This document shows, piece by piece, positions 16,269 through 25,646 of a stretch of DNA of 64,000 bases (positions are counted from its first letter, which is position 1; each line of letters opens with the position of its first letter). The translations under genes and the position numbers were made by a program. Source of the DNA: Haloarcula sp. DT43. GTDB lineage: Archaea > Halobacteriota > Halobacteria > Halobacteriales > Haloarculaceae. Location of the stretch: assembly GCF_037078405.1 (NCBI RefSeq), contig NZ_JAYMGZ010000004.1, positions 1 to 64,000 of the forward strand. Direction: 5' to 3'. The notes under the pieces are model-generated. The model saw nothing but the letters and a program-made list of their open reading frames with translations. It did no database searches and had not been told where the DNA came from.

Positions 16269-17371
16269 CACTCGACGTAACCGAGGTCGCGCATCTGTTG
16301 CTTGAGGTCCTCGTCGACGTTATCGCGCTCGACGGCGACCGTCTCGCCGTTCCGCACCATCGACACGTCGGCGTCGCGGCTCACGATTTTCGTCTCGAAG
16401 TCCTGCCACGCGACGGTCGTCGTTCCGTGCCACGGGGCGATGGTGAGCGTCTGGTCCCGGGGCGTCTCGCGGACGTCTTTCCCGTGCCACGCCGACGGAA
16501 TCTCGCCGCCGACTTCGCCCAGCAGCGACGGGGCGATGTCGAGAACGCTGAGCGGTTCACACAGCGAGAGGTCGTTCGTCGCCACGGGCACGGTGGTCAG
16601 CGCGTCGACTACCCGTCGCCGCTGTGGCTGGTGGAAGTAGTGCCCGTCCTCGCCGAACTCGTCGCCGTGGTCCGAACTGAACACCACGAGCGGGTCCGAC
16701 GAGTCCACCGAGTCGACGAGGCGCTCTATCTCGGCGTCCGCCCGGGAGAGCGTCTGGCGGTACTTCCGCGTAATCGTCTCCTTCTCGTCCGCACTGAGCT
16801 TCTCGGGGGCGAACAGCGCCTTCCGGTCTATCTCCTTGGGCACGGCGTCGTCACCGAGGCCGTACGGGCGGTGCGTGCCCATCAGGTGGAGCCACATGAA
16901 CCGCGGCCCCGACTCGTCGTTGAACGCCGCGATGGCGTTGTCGATGAGTTCGTCGTCGGGGAGCCGGTTCGATAGCTTCGCGTGGGGCGGCCGGAAGCGG
17001 TGGTAGACCTTCCGGATGAGGTCGAACTGGGAGGCGAACTGTCTGAGCGGGTTCCCGCGGTTGCCCGCCTCGCAGTAGTTCTCGTAGACGTCGAACCCGG
17101 CGTCGAACCCGAACCGCGGGTCGGTGTGGGGAGACGAGGAGAGGCCAATTGTCGTGTACCCGGTCCGGGAGAACGCTTCTGCGACCGTCGGGGACATCGC
17201 GCGGGACTCGATAGCCCCCTGATAGGAGGCGGTCAGAATACTGGCGAGGCTCGGCCGCGTGTAGTGGGCCCCGGTCACGCCCCGGTGGTTCGAGAACGTA
17301 GAGACGAACTCCATCGCGTCCAGGAAATCGTGACGGACGGAGTCCGCAGTAACGAAGATGACATCCCTCAT
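16268..17371 (-). CDS. Sulfatase-superfamily protein with Thr nucleophile
   Basis: A 367-residue alkaline-phosphatase-superfamily protein. The N-terminal metal segment is IFVTADSVRHDF, the nucleophile segment is HYTRPSLASILT (Thr38), and the second metal segment is FSSDHGDEFGE. True sulfatases need a Cys or Ser that becomes formylglycine. Here the residue in that place is Thr, as in phosphoglycerol or phosphoethanolamine transferases. It may add or remove phosphate- or sulfate-linked groups on glycans. It ends MRDLGYVE, a tail shared with three neighbours. It overlaps the flippase start. Confidence 0.75.
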   Translation of the reverse strand: MRDVIFVTADSVRHDFLDAMEFVSTFSNHRGVTGAHYTRPSLASILTASYQGAIESRAMSPTVAEAFSRTGYTTIGLSSSPHTDPRFGFDAGFDVYENYCEAGNRGNPLRQFASQFDLIRKVYHRFRPPHAKLSNRLPDDELIDNAIAAFNDESGPRFMWLHLMGTHRPYGLGDDAVPKEIDRKALFAPEKLSADEKETITRKYRQTLSRADAEIERLVDSVDSSDPLVVFSSDHGDEFGEDGHYFHQPQRRRVVDALTTVPVATNDLSLCEPLSVLDIAPSLLGEVGGEIPSAWHGKDVRETPRDQTLTIAPWHGTTTVAWQDFETKIVSRDADVSMVRNGETVAVERDNVDEDLKQQMRDLGYVE

Positions 17372-17410
17372 TGCTACCAGCACCGATTGAGAAACACTTG
17401 AGTCCTGCGG

Positions 17411-18706
17411 TCAGTCCACGTAGCCGAGGTCTTTCAGCATCTCCTGAGTGTCGGCGTCGACGTCCTGGTCGCTGATGTCGCTTCCGGCGCTGTCCCACGC
17501 CTGGAGCTTCTCGCGGAGGTCGTCGTACGGTGTCCCGTCGGTCGCGCCGGCGGCGACGAGGTCGTTCGTCTCGTCAGGGTCCGCCGAGAGGTCGTACAGT
17601 TCGTGGTCGGTCCCCTCACGAATGAGCTTCCACCCCGGCGTGCGGAGGCCGATAGACTCGGCGAACTCCGGATAGGCGGTCAGGAACGCGTCGCGGTCGC
17701 CCGGCGGCGTGCCGTCGTCGTTCACACGGAGGCTCCGCCCTTCGAACGCGTCCGGGACGTCGACGCCCAGCAGGTCACACACCGTGGGCGCGATGTCGAT
17801 TGTCCGGACCTGGTCGGAGACGGTCTCCGCGTCGATGTCGGGATGGTGGAACGCGAGCGGGACGTGCAGTTCCTCGTCGTAGAGCTGGCGGCCGTGGCCC
17901 GTGTAGCCGTGGTCGTCCAGCGCTTCCCCGTGGTCGGCCGTGAGAATCACCAGCGTCTCCTCGCGGCGGTTTCGCGCTTCGAGTTCGTCGAGCAACTGCT
18001 CGACGTACCCGTCGACGAGCTTCATCGCGGCCGTGTACTCGTCGTGTGTGTCGAGGTCGCCACGGTCGTAGTTCCGCGGCTCGTGCATGTCGAAGTAGTG
18101 GACCCAGCCGAAGAACGGGCCGTCGACGCGGTCGAGCTGGTCGACGGCGTCCTGTGTCACGCTCTTTGCCGTTCGGCAGTGCAGTCTGATGAGGCCCGTC
18201 TGTCGCAGGAGTGACTTGAGGTTCCACTGCTCCGTCCCGATGTCCTTCACCGCGCCGAACACCGTGTTGAACGTCTTCGTGTCGTATATCCGGCTCAGAA
18301 TCGGGTACAGCGTATCGTAGGAGCCGCCGCCGTCACAGTACTCGTCGAACCCCCGTCCCAGTCCCGAGTGCTCGTCGCTGAGGTGGTCGACGCTGACGAC
18401 GCCGAACGTGTCGTGCCCCGCGTCCTGTACCGACTCCGCGAGCACGGGGACAGACTCGTCGAGCCCCCAGCCGTTCTCCTGGACGCCGTGAGTGTGAGGG
18501 TACGAGGCGGTCATGAACGACGTGAGGCTCGGGTCGGTCGTGTTTGCCACGGTGAACGCCTGGTCGAAGTACAACCCCTCCGTCGCCAGCCGTTCGAGCG
18601 TCGGAACGATGCCCTCCGAGATGCCCCGCTGGAGCCAGTCTTCGCGGAGACAGTCGATGCTGACGAGCAGTACGTTCTCGATGGCGTGTGAGTCGAAATC
18701 TTGCAT
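17411..18706 (-). CDS. Sulfatase-superfamily protein with Thr nucleophile
   Basis: A 431-residue alkaline-phosphatase-superfamily protein. VLLVSIDCLREDW supplies the first metal ligands. FTVANTTDPSLTSFMTASYP places Thr57 in the nucleophile position, and VILTADHGEALDDHGYTGHG supplies the later metal and His residues. LYDLSADPDETNDL is a common sulfatase C-terminal motif. It ends LKDLGYVD. It lies two bases after the GT2 gene and 39 bases before the next sulfatase-like gene, so one transcript is likely. Hydrolase or transferase activity on glycans is possible; true sulfatase activity is unlikely without Cys or Ser. Confidence 0.78.
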   Translation of the reverse strand: MQDFDSHAIENVLLVSIDCLREDWLQRGISEGIVPTLERLATEGLYFDQAFTVANTTDPSLTSFMTASYPHTHGVQENGWGLDESVPVLAESVQDAGHDTFGVVSVDHLSDEHSGLGRGFDEYCDGGGSYDTLYPILSRIYDTKTFNTVFGAVKDIGTEQWNLKSLLRQTGLIRLHCRTAKSVTQDAVDQLDRVDGPFFGWVHYFDMHEPRNYDRGDLDTHDEYTAAMKLVDGYVEQLLDELEARNRREETLVILTADHGEALDDHGYTGHGRQLYDEELHVPLAFHHPDIDAETVSDQVRTIDIAPTVCDLLGVDVPDAFEGRSLRVNDDGTPPGDRDAFLTAYPEFAESIGLRTPGWKLIREGTDHELYDLSADPDETNDLVAAGATDGTPYDDLREKLQAWDSAGSDISDQDVDADTQEMLKDLGYVD

Positions 18707-18708
18707 TG

Positions 18709-19713
18709 TCAGTCCTCACCGATGACGGCGTTGACGCGGTACGGTCGCTCGTCCCGGTACTGCTGTTTCACTATCATCTCCGCGAGGAACCCGAACATCA
18801 CCAGCTGGACGCCGAACAGGACCAGCGCGACGGTCAGGATGAGCCGCGGGACGTGCGGTGCCAGCGACTGTCCGAAGGCGTACTTGAGAAACACCATGTG
18901 TGACCCGATGAGGCCACCGGCCGTCATCAGGACGAGCCCGATACCGCCGAAGAAATGCGACGGCCGGGTCGAAAACCGGTTCCAGAAGACGTGAAACAGG
19001 AGGTCGACGAACCCCTTGACCAGCCGCTTCATCCCGTACTTCGTCTCGCCGGCGGTCCGCGGTCGGTGGTCGACGGGCAGTTCCGTTATCCTGTACCCCC
19101 GCTTGTGTAGCTTCGCCGGGATGTACCGGTGGCCCTCCCCGTAGAGGTCTATCTCCTTGAGTCCGGTGGCCCGGTAGGCGGTCAGCGTACACCCGAAGTC
19201 GTGGATGTCCGGTCCGGTGAGCTTCGCCAGCCGCGTCTGTATCGCCGACGGAATCGTCTTCGAGAGCGGGTCGTCCCGGTCGCGCCGCCAGCCGCTGACA
19301 CAGTCGTAGCCCTCCTCCAGTTTCGTGAGGAGCTTCGGAATGTCCGCCGGGTTGTTCTGCCGGTCGGCGTCCATCGTCACGATGTACTCCCCCGTGGCGT
19401 AGTCGATGCCGGCGGCCAGGGCGGCGCTCTGCCCGAAGTTGCGCCGGAGCAAGACCCCGGTCACCTCGTCGCGGTCCGTCGCTAACTGCCGTATCGTCTC
19501 GGCCGTCCCGTCCGTGCTCCCGTCGTCGACCACCACTACCTCGTAGGGTCCGTACGTCGTATTGTCACGGAACGTGGACTGTATTTCGTCTATCAGCGGC
19601 TCCAGGTTCTCGGACTCGTTGTAGGCAGGAAGCACGATAGACGTCTGGACGTCACTGTCGGTGTCTCTCGCTGCTACGACCGACCCATCCGGCATGCTCC
19701 CTGTCTTTGCCAT
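18709..19713 (-). CDS. Dolichol-phosphate hexosyltransferase-like GT2
   Basis: A 334-residue GT2 enzyme of the DPM1/GtrB type. SIVLPAYNESENLEPLIDE is followed by VVVVDDGSTDGT, MDADRQNNP (Asp115-x-Asp117) and FGCTLTAYRATGLKEI, with two C-terminal membrane helices (about 245-320). Such enzymes load a sugar from a nucleotide sugar onto dolichol phosphate on the cytoplasmic face. It is the first gene of a four-gene minus-strand run (GT2, two sulfatase-like genes, flippase). The sugar cannot be told from sequence. Confidence 0.87.
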   Translation of the reverse strand: MAKTGSMPDGSVVAARDTDSDVQTSIVLPAYNESENLEPLIDEIQSTFRDNTTYGPYEVVVVDDGSTDGTAETIRQLATDRDEVTGVLLRRNFGQSAALAAGIDYATGEYIVTMDADRQNNPADIPKLLTKLEEGYDCVSGWRRDRDDPLSKTIPSAIQTRLAKLTGPDIHDFGCTLTAYRATGLKEIDLYGEGHRYIPAKLHKRGYRITELPVDHRPRTAGETKYGMKRLVKGFVDLLFHVFWNRFSTRPSHFFGGIGLVLMTAGGLIGSHMVFLKYAFGQSLAPHVPRLILTVALVLFGVQLVMFGFLAEMIVKQQYRDERPYRVNAVIGED

Positions 19714-19914
19714 GCTGAGGCTCTGTATGTGCTACAAGATGCGCATTTATTAACAGTTGCCATTTGCTACGTGTCACGACCGTCCCGAAGTCACCAATAT
19801 CAGCATCTTCAGGCTCTTAGAGTGCGGTCTGGGCTGGCACGAGTAGCGGGGACAGGCGCGGGAGAACGTGACTCCGTAGCCGCAATCTGGCTACCGTCTC
19901 CCGGAACCGCACAG

Positions 19915-19922
19915 ACTATAAC
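19915..19922 (+). promoter_or_regulatory. TATA box of the GT-C transferase gene
   Basis: ACTATAAC lies about 28 bases before the ATG at 19946. It favours that ATG over an in-frame GTG at 19928. Confidence 0.55.
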
Positions 19923-19945
19923 AGTCAGTGGTCAAGCACGATGAA

Positions 19946-21643
19946 ATGCCCTCTAGGCTGTGGAACAGAGTTCGCGAGTCGGTCCGGCGCGAGCCGTTCG
20001 TGCCGTTCATCGCGCTCGCTGCGTTCCTGCTGATGGTCTTTGGAACCTGGCGGCTCCGCCCGCACCTGACCTTTCCCGACGAGACCGGCGCTATCGAACT
20101 GGCGCTCAGGATGGGATACGAACAGAACCCCTTCATCGACAACTTCCGGAAGGGCGGGAACCTCCACCTCTACCTGCTCGCGCTCTCGTTCGTCCCGGTG
20201 ACGCTGTACTGGCTCACGACTGGGCAGTTCGGCGACATCATCTCCGGCGCGGCCAGCGTTGGTAGCTCACCGAGCTGGGGCGTGTCCCCGGACCTCCTCC
20301 GGGCGTTCTACGACGTGTTACTGGCCGGCCGGCTGGTCTCCGTCGTGTTCGGTGCCGGCACTGTCGTCGTCGTCTACTACCTCGGGCGTGAACTCCTGGA
20401 CCGCCGCGCCGGCGTCCTCGCGTCGGTGTTCCTCACGACGACCGTCGGGTACGTCCTCACGGCCCACTACGCGACCGAGGACGTCCCGATGACGTTTTTC
20501 TTGATGCTCGGATTTCTGCTCACAGTCCGTGCGTTTCACTCTCGAGATACTAGGACGCTGCTGGCCGCCGCGCTGGTCGCCGGCCTGGCCGCGTCGACGA
20601 AGGCGACCGCCGGGCTCCTCGTCGCCCCTCTCGCGCTCGTCATCATCGAGCGCCACTGGGGTGAGTCGGGATCGGTCGTCGAGTTCGTCACGACGGCCTG
20701 GAAATACCCGGCGCTAACGATACTCGGATACGTCACGACGACGCCATCGATATTCGTCCACCCGGGCTCGTGGGCCAACGAGATATCCCGATACGTCGTT
20801 CGGAGCACGAGCGACGTCTCGTACAGCTGGTCGGACCCCGGATGGCTCATCCAGTTCGCACACCTCGCCGAAGGCCAGGGCATCGCGTTGTTCCTGTTCG
20901 CGATGCTGTCCGTGCTGCTCGTCGTCGTCTTCCTCATCCGGGGGACCCTCGACAACGCGGTCTGGCTGTTGCTCCTCTATGCCGTCCCGTACTTCTCGGT
21001 CATCATCCAGGGGAACATGACGCAGTTCCCGCGGGTGATGCCGCTGTTCCCGATTCTCGCGGTTCTCGCCGGCGTCGCCGGGGCCGAGTTAACGCGGTCT
21101 AGGCGGTCGGTTCGGATGGCCGGCACCGGACTGCTCACGCTGGTCGTCGTCTTCTCCGGCGTCCACACCGTCGCCGGCGTCGCCGACGTCAGTCAGTCAC
21201 GGCAGGAGGCGACGGCGTGGACCCACGCCAATCTGGACGGTTCCGACACCGTCGACGTGTACTCCCAGCGCGTCTACCTCCCGGAATTCCCCGAGGAACC
21301 CACGGTGAACCGGTACGTCATCCACTCGTCGTTCCCCCGCGAGAACTGGCAGCCCGGGCTCGAACGACTGGACTGTAACGCGCCCGACTACGTCGTCCTC
21401 TCCAGTTACCACTACTTCCGGTTCTTCAAGGACCCGTCAGTGTACCCCAGCGTGACCGAGCGCATGTCGGCGCTGTTTGCCGAAGAGGACTACGAAATCG
21501 TCCGGACGTTCGGGCCGCCGGTCGACACCGAACTCAGCGCCGAGCGGAAGTTCAGGGACAGCGCCGGCTTCGCCTCGTTCCCCGAGGACGGGAACCCGAC
21601 TATCGTTGTGCTGAAGCGGATAGACGATGAACCGACCTGCTGA
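19946..21643 (+). CDS. GT-C membrane glycosyltransferase (PMT/ArnT-like)
   Basis: A 565-residue protein with about 10 membrane helices. The first external loop carries FPDETGAIE (Asp45-Glu46), the acidic pair expected for the catalytic Asp of GT-C enzymes, and ATEDVPMTFFLM is the second conserved segment. The C-terminal 150 residues are soluble and external. GT-C enzymes use dolichol-phosphate sugars outside the membrane, so it may add the last sugar of the glycan after flipping. It is divergent from the GT2 gene. Sugar and acceptor are unknown. Confidence 0.8.
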   Translation: MPSRLWNRVRESVRREPFVPFIALAAFLLMVFGTWRLRPHLTFPDETGAIELALRMGYEQNPFIDNFRKGGNLHLYLLALSFVPVTLYWLTTGQFGDIISGAASVGSSPSWGVSPDLLRAFYDVLLAGRLVSVVFGAGTVVVVYYLGRELLDRRAGVLASVFLTTTVGYVLTAHYATEDVPMTFFLMLGFLLTVRAFHSRDTRTLLAAALVAGLAASTKATAGLLVAPLALVIIERHWGESGSVVEFVTTAWKYPALTILGYVTTTPSIFVHPGSWANEISRYVVRSTSDVSYSWSDPGWLIQFAHLAEGQGIALFLFAMLSVLLVVVFLIRGTLDNAVWLLLLYAVPYFSVIIQGNMTQFPRVMPLFPILAVLAGVAGAELTRSRRSVRMAGTGLLTLVVVFSGVHTVAGVADVSQSRQEATAWTHANLDGSDTVDVYSQRVYLPEFPEEPTVNRYVIHSSFPRENWQPGLERLDCNAPDYVVLSSYHYFRFFKDPSVYPSVTERMSALFAEEDYEIVRTFGPPVDTELSAERKFRDSAGFASFPEDGNPTIVVLKRIDDEPTC

Positions 21644-21745
21644 TGACAAGCGCATGGACTCCACTGCTGGCGCGCCCCCGCCGTACACAGGGCCGGGACG
21701 TGACGGTGAGGTGCGCGACCGTGACGACGAGCGGGGCCGGAAACC

Positions 21746-22891
21746 GTGAGTGAGGACTCGCTCCCGAGCGTCTGCGTCGTGACCCACCCGCTGGCCGCCG
21801 CCGGCGAGAACGCGACCCGGAGCCTGCTCGACATCCTGTCGGCCGTGACGACCGTCTCGCTCGTGACGGCGGACCTGCCCGCGGACTCTGAGATACGCGA
21901 CCGGCACGAACTCGTCGAACTCACCCGGAAGGGCGCGGGCGAGTCGGTCGTCACCGCCGCCGTCCGGTTCCTGCTGAACCAGCTCCGGATGTGCCGGGTT
22001 ATCGCGGACCGAGACGAGGACGTGGTGCTGTTCTTCGGCGCGACGTCGTACCTGCTCCCCATCGTCGCGGCTCGCCTGCTTGGGAAGACCGTCCTCGTCG
22101 AACCGCGCGGGGACGTGCCGCTGACGCTCCGACTGAACTGGGAGCAGCGGCTGCCGGACCGGGTGGCCGCCGGGCTCGCCGGCGCGGTGCGTGCGCTGGA
22201 ACGGGCCGGATTCGCCGCTGCCCACGGCGTCGTCACTTACACGCCGGGGATGGCCCGCCAACTGGCGCTACATCCGGAAGCGCCGACGGTGTATCCGACC
22301 GGCGCGCGCTACGTGCGGACAGACGAGTTCCGCGTCCGGCGACCCTACGCCGACCGGGACCGCGTCGTCGGGTTCCTCGGCCGACTCGACGAGGAGAAAG
22401 GCGTCCGCGAACTCGCATCCGTCGCCGCCGACCTGCCTGAGGACGTCACCTTCCGGTTCATCGGCGACGGCGACCTCAGGGACTGGCTGGAGGCCGAACT
22501 CGCGGCGGACATCGAACGTGGCACGGTCGAACTCACCGGCTGGGTTGACCACGACGACGTGCCCGAGCAACTGAACGACCTTTCGCTGCTCGTGTTGCCG
22601 TCACAGCCGACTGAAGGGCTGCCGACGACGATTCTGGAGGCCCTGGCCTGCGGGACCCCGGTACTGGCCTCGCCGGTCTCGGGCGTCCCCGATGTTGTCC
22701 GCGAGGGGAAAACCGGCTTCCTGCTCGACTCGCGGCGGCCGGCGGCCCTCCGGGAGACGGTGCTCGACATTCTGGACCGGGACGACCTGGACAGCATCAG
22801 CGAGAACGGCCGCGACCTGATAGCGACCGAGTACAGTTTCGAGGCGGCCTGCGAACGGTACCGGTCGATACTGGCCGCGTGTCGTCGGTAG
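21746..22891 (+). CDS. Glycosyltransferase family 4
   Basis: A 381-residue GT-B fold enzyme. The N-terminal half is the acceptor domain (VCVVTHPLAAAGENATRSLLD). The donor domain starts near DRVVGFLGRLDEEKGVREL and holds FRFIGDGDL, LTGWVDHDDV and LVLPSQPTEGLPTTILEALACGTPV, the last with the conserved E-x7-E. The start is GTG at 21746, for no ATG fits the family alignment. It likely adds a sugar to the lipid-linked glycan on the cytoplasmic side. It converges with the second flippase gene. Confidence 0.86.
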   Translation: MSEDSLPSVCVVTHPLAAAGENATRSLLDILSAVTTVSLVTADLPADSEIRDRHELVELTRKGAGESVVTAAVRFLLNQLRMCRVIADRDEDVVLFFGATSYLLPIVAARLLGKTVLVEPRGDVPLTLRLNWEQRLPDRVAAGLAGAVRALERAGFAAAHGVVTYTPGMARQLALHPEAPTVYPTGARYVRTDEFRVRRPYADRDRVVGFLGRLDEEKGVRELASVAADLPEDVTFRFIGDGDLRDWLEAELAADIERGTVELTGWVDHDDVPEQLNDLSLLVLPSQPTEGLPTTILEALACGTPVLASPVSGVPDVVREGKTGFLLDSRRPAALRETVLDILDRDDLDSISENGRDLIATEYSFEAACERYRSILAACRR

Positions 22892-22894
22892 GCG

Positions 22895-24295
22895 CTACAC
22901 CATCTGTAACACGCGCTCCCTGATTTCGTGGTCCGTCGCCATGCCGAGGCCGTAGGCGACGACGCCGAGCGCGATGAGGCCGCCGAGCGTCACGAGCGTC
23001 GACGGCGGCAGGACGGTCGCCGCCGCGTACACGACTGCCCCCATCGCCAGCGCCGTCACTGTCTGCCTGCCGAGGGCCCGCCAGTTCGCCGTCACGGTGA
23101 TGAACCGCCGGAGGTACACGACCTGGACGACGAGCGCGATGCCGACTGTCGTTATCGTCGCCGCCGCGGCCCCGACCGACCCGAGTTCCGGGACGAGCAA
23201 CAGATTGAGAACGACGTTCGCGACGAGGGTCAGCGCGGCCGTCCGGAACACGAGGTTCGGCTTTCCGATACCCGTGAGCGTCCGCTGAATCAGGATTCTC
23301 GGGGCCTGCAGGAGCTTTTCCGCCATCAGGAGGACGAGAATCAGCCCGCCCGTGTCGAAGCCGTAGACGAGTTCCATGAACGGTTCGGCGAGTATCGCCA
23401 CACCGACCACGGCCGGAATGACGAGCAGGAGGCCGTACGTGAACCCCTCGCTGAGCGCCGTCTCGATACGGCCGTACTCGTCGCGCGACGCCCACTCGCT
23501 GATTGAGGGGAACACCGCCCGGCTCAGCGCCTGGCTCGCCATGACCGCGACGACACTAACCTTCCATGACGCCTCGTACACCGCGACGGCGGTCTTCGAA
23601 GCGAAGTACGCCAGCACCAGCGTGTCGGCCCAGTTGTACGCCAGCGAACTTACGCTGTTGAACGACGTGAACTTCGAGAACCCCCAGAGGTCCCTGACGG
23701 TGTCCATCGTCGGCCAGACGATGTCGCTCGACAGCGAGACGTAGAACACGACGAACTTGAACAGGATGCCGACGAGGACGCCGTACAGGAGCGCGAAGAT
23801 CTCGTAGCCGACCGCGATGAGAGCGACGCTCGTCGCCACCCTGACCGCCTCCCCGAACAGTTCGATGACCGAAGCCCGCGCGACCGCTCCCTCGCCGCGG
23901 AGGGCCGCGCCGATGAGCCAGCGGCCGGTACTGGAGACGATGAGGACGACGAGCAGCGGGACGATTGCGACGCCGATGTAGGCGGTGACCCAGTCCTGGA
24001 ACAGGAAGAGCAGGGCCGCGACGATGCATATCGGCACGAGCGTTATCAGATAGCCGGCAGTCAGGTACGCGCCCCGGCGTTCCTGTCCGGCCTCACTCAT
24101 CCGCTTCTCGATGCCCGTATCGACACCCAACCGGGTCGCCGTCTCGACGACGCTCATCACGGCGTCGAACGTGAAGAAAATCCCGAGCACCGTCCCGCCG
24201 AGCGTCTGCGCGAAGTATGCGGTGCCGACGAACCCCAGGAGACTCAGGAGGAGGTTCGAGGCGTAAATGGTGACGCTCGCCCGGTCGATGTCCAT
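22895..24295 (-). CDS. Second oligosaccharide flippase (Wzx-like)
   Basis: A 466-residue polytopic protein with about 14 hydrophobic helices. It starts MDIDRASVTIYASNLLLSL, followed by GFVGTAYFAQTLGGTVLGIFF and, near the end, VANVVLNLLLVPELGSVGAA, the Wzx repeat pattern. The start is set by a TATA-like CATAATAA about 27 bases upstream (24319-24330). It differs clearly in sequence from the flippase at 14817-16268. Two flippases could serve two lipid-linked glycans. It is divergent from the GT4 gene at 24409. Confidence 0.86.
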   Translation of the reverse strand: MDIDRASVTIYASNLLLSLLGFVGTAYFAQTLGGTVLGIFFTFDAVMSVVETATRLGVDTGIEKRMSEAGQERRGAYLTAGYLITLVPICIVAALLFLFQDWVTAYIGVAIVPLLVVLIVSSTGRWLIGAALRGEGAVARASVIELFGEAVRVATSVALIAVGYEIFALLYGVLVGILFKFVVFYVSLSSDIVWPTMDTVRDLWGFSKFTSFNSVSSLAYNWADTLVLAYFASKTAVAVYEASWKVSVVAVMASQALSRAVFPSISEWASRDEYGRIETALSEGFTYGLLLVIPAVVGVAILAEPFMELVYGFDTGGLILVLLMAEKLLQAPRILIQRTLTGIGKPNLVFRTAALTLVANVVLNLLLVPELGSVGAAAATITTVGIALVVQVVYLRRFITVTANWRALGRQTVTALAMGAVVYAAATVLPPSTLVTLGGLIALGVVAYGLGMATDHEIRERVLQMV

Positions 24296-24379
24296 CGTGT
24301 GCGCCCTGTTTTCCTGTCGGGTTATTATGTTCTCCGTCTCGTCCCTATCCGCTGGACGGGTTAGCGACAGACGCAACGG

Positions 24380-24385
24380 TTTTAT
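24380..24385 (+). promoter_or_regulatory. TATA box of the second GT4 gene
   Basis: TTTTAT lies about 26 bases before the ATG at 24409, giving a leaderless transcript. Confidence 0.55.
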
Positions 24386-24408
24386 CCGCGACTACTCCAT
24401 CACCACCC

Positions 24409-25590
24409 ATGCCGCGGGTTCTCGTCGGGCCGACCAAAGCGGATATGCACAACGACGAATACGGGAAGAGCTACAACCTCCTGAACAACCTCCATGACGA
24501 CCGCTTCACCGTCGATACGTACACGCGGACGGTTTCGGACCCGCTTGCCCCGGACAACGTCACCGTACACCCGCTGGGCGGCTCGAACAGGGTCTCCTTT
24601 TACGCGAAACTATATCGGACGCTCCTGCGGGAGCTGCGCCACGGACCCGTGGACATCTACCACCACATGAACCTCAGTTATCGGTGGTTCAATCCGCTCC
24701 TGGTCTCGGGCCTGCAGGGCGACGTCCCCGTCGTCGTCGGGCCCTGCCAGGCGGGCCACGCGATTATGGCCGAGGAGTTCAATCGAATGGTCTCCTCCTG
24801 GGTCGGAACAGACCTGCCGCGACCGCTCACCGACCCGCTCCATGCGGCTGTCGACGCGACGCGGGACGCCATCCTGGACCCGCCCCGGATGGACCTGTTC
24901 GAGCGGACGCTCGACGCCGCGGACCGGGTCGTCGTCGTCCACGAGGAGGGCCGGGAGGTGTACAGCGAGTTCGTCGACGAGTCGAAGCTTCGAACTATTC
25001 CGCTGGGCGTCGACCCGGACTTCTTCGAGTACAGCGAACCCGCCGACACGAAGGAACTGGTCGCCATCGGGAGCCTCCGGGAACGGAAGGGGTACGACGT
25101 CCTCTTCGAGGCACTGGACAGAATCAGACGGGAACACCCCGACGTCCACCTCAACGTCTTCGGTGACGGGCCGCTCGAAGAAGAACTGCGCGCGCAGGTC
25201 GAACGGCTCGACCTCTCGGAGAACGTCACCTTTCACGGCTACGTCGAGCAGTCCATCGTCCGGGACCATCTGTCGCGGGCGCGCGCCTTCGTCCACCCGT
25301 CCCGGTCCGAGAGCTTCTCCCTCGTCCGTCTGGAAGCGATGTCGACGGGCTGTCCGGTCGTCGTCACCGACATCTCCGGGGCGCGCGAGATGGTCCGTGA
25401 GGGAGAGGAGGGGTTCGTCGTCCCGAGAGAGTCACCCGAGCCAATCGCGGACGCCGTCACCACGCTGCTCTCCGATTACGAACTCACGAAGCGGATATCG
25501 AGACAGGCGCGGGCCCGCGTCGAGGAGAAGTACGACTGGCGGAAGATAGCCGGGGAGTACCTCGACGTGTACCGGTCGCTAGCCGGGTGA
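24409..25590 (+). CDS. Glycosyltransferase family 4
   Basis: A 393-residue GT-B enzyme. Residues 1-190 are the acceptor domain (VDIYHHMNLSYRWFNPLL is unusual and aromatic). The donor domain has LVAIGSLRERKGYDVLFEAL, LNVFGDGPLEEELR, VTFHGYVEQSIVRDHL and ARAFVHPSRSESFSLVRLEAMSTGCPVVVTD, in which Glu pairs fit the E-x7-E motif. It probably builds the lipid-linked glycan in the cytoplasm. It is followed by the phosphodiesterase-like gene 56 bases later, which has its own promoter-like element. Confidence 0.87.
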   Translation: MPRVLVGPTKADMHNDEYGKSYNLLNNLHDDRFTVDTYTRTVSDPLAPDNVTVHPLGGSNRVSFYAKLYRTLLRELRHGPVDIYHHMNLSYRWFNPLLVSGLQGDVPVVVGPCQAGHAIMAEEFNRMVSSWVGTDLPRPLTDPLHAAVDATRDAILDPPRMDLFERTLDAADRVVVVHEEGREVYSEFVDESKLRTIPLGVDPDFFEYSEPADTKELVAIGSLRERKGYDVLFEALDRIRREHPDVHLNVFGDGPLEEELRAQVERLDLSENVTFHGYVEQSIVRDHLSRARAFVHPSRSESFSLVRLEAMSTGCPVVVTDISGAREMVREGEEGFVVPRESPEPIADAVTTLLSDYELTKRISRQARARVEEKYDWRKIAGEYLDVYRSLAG

Positions 25591-25646
25591 GCGTACCGCG
25601 TGCATCGAAAGGCCTTAAGCCATCGACTGAGACGTTCGGGGTAGAT

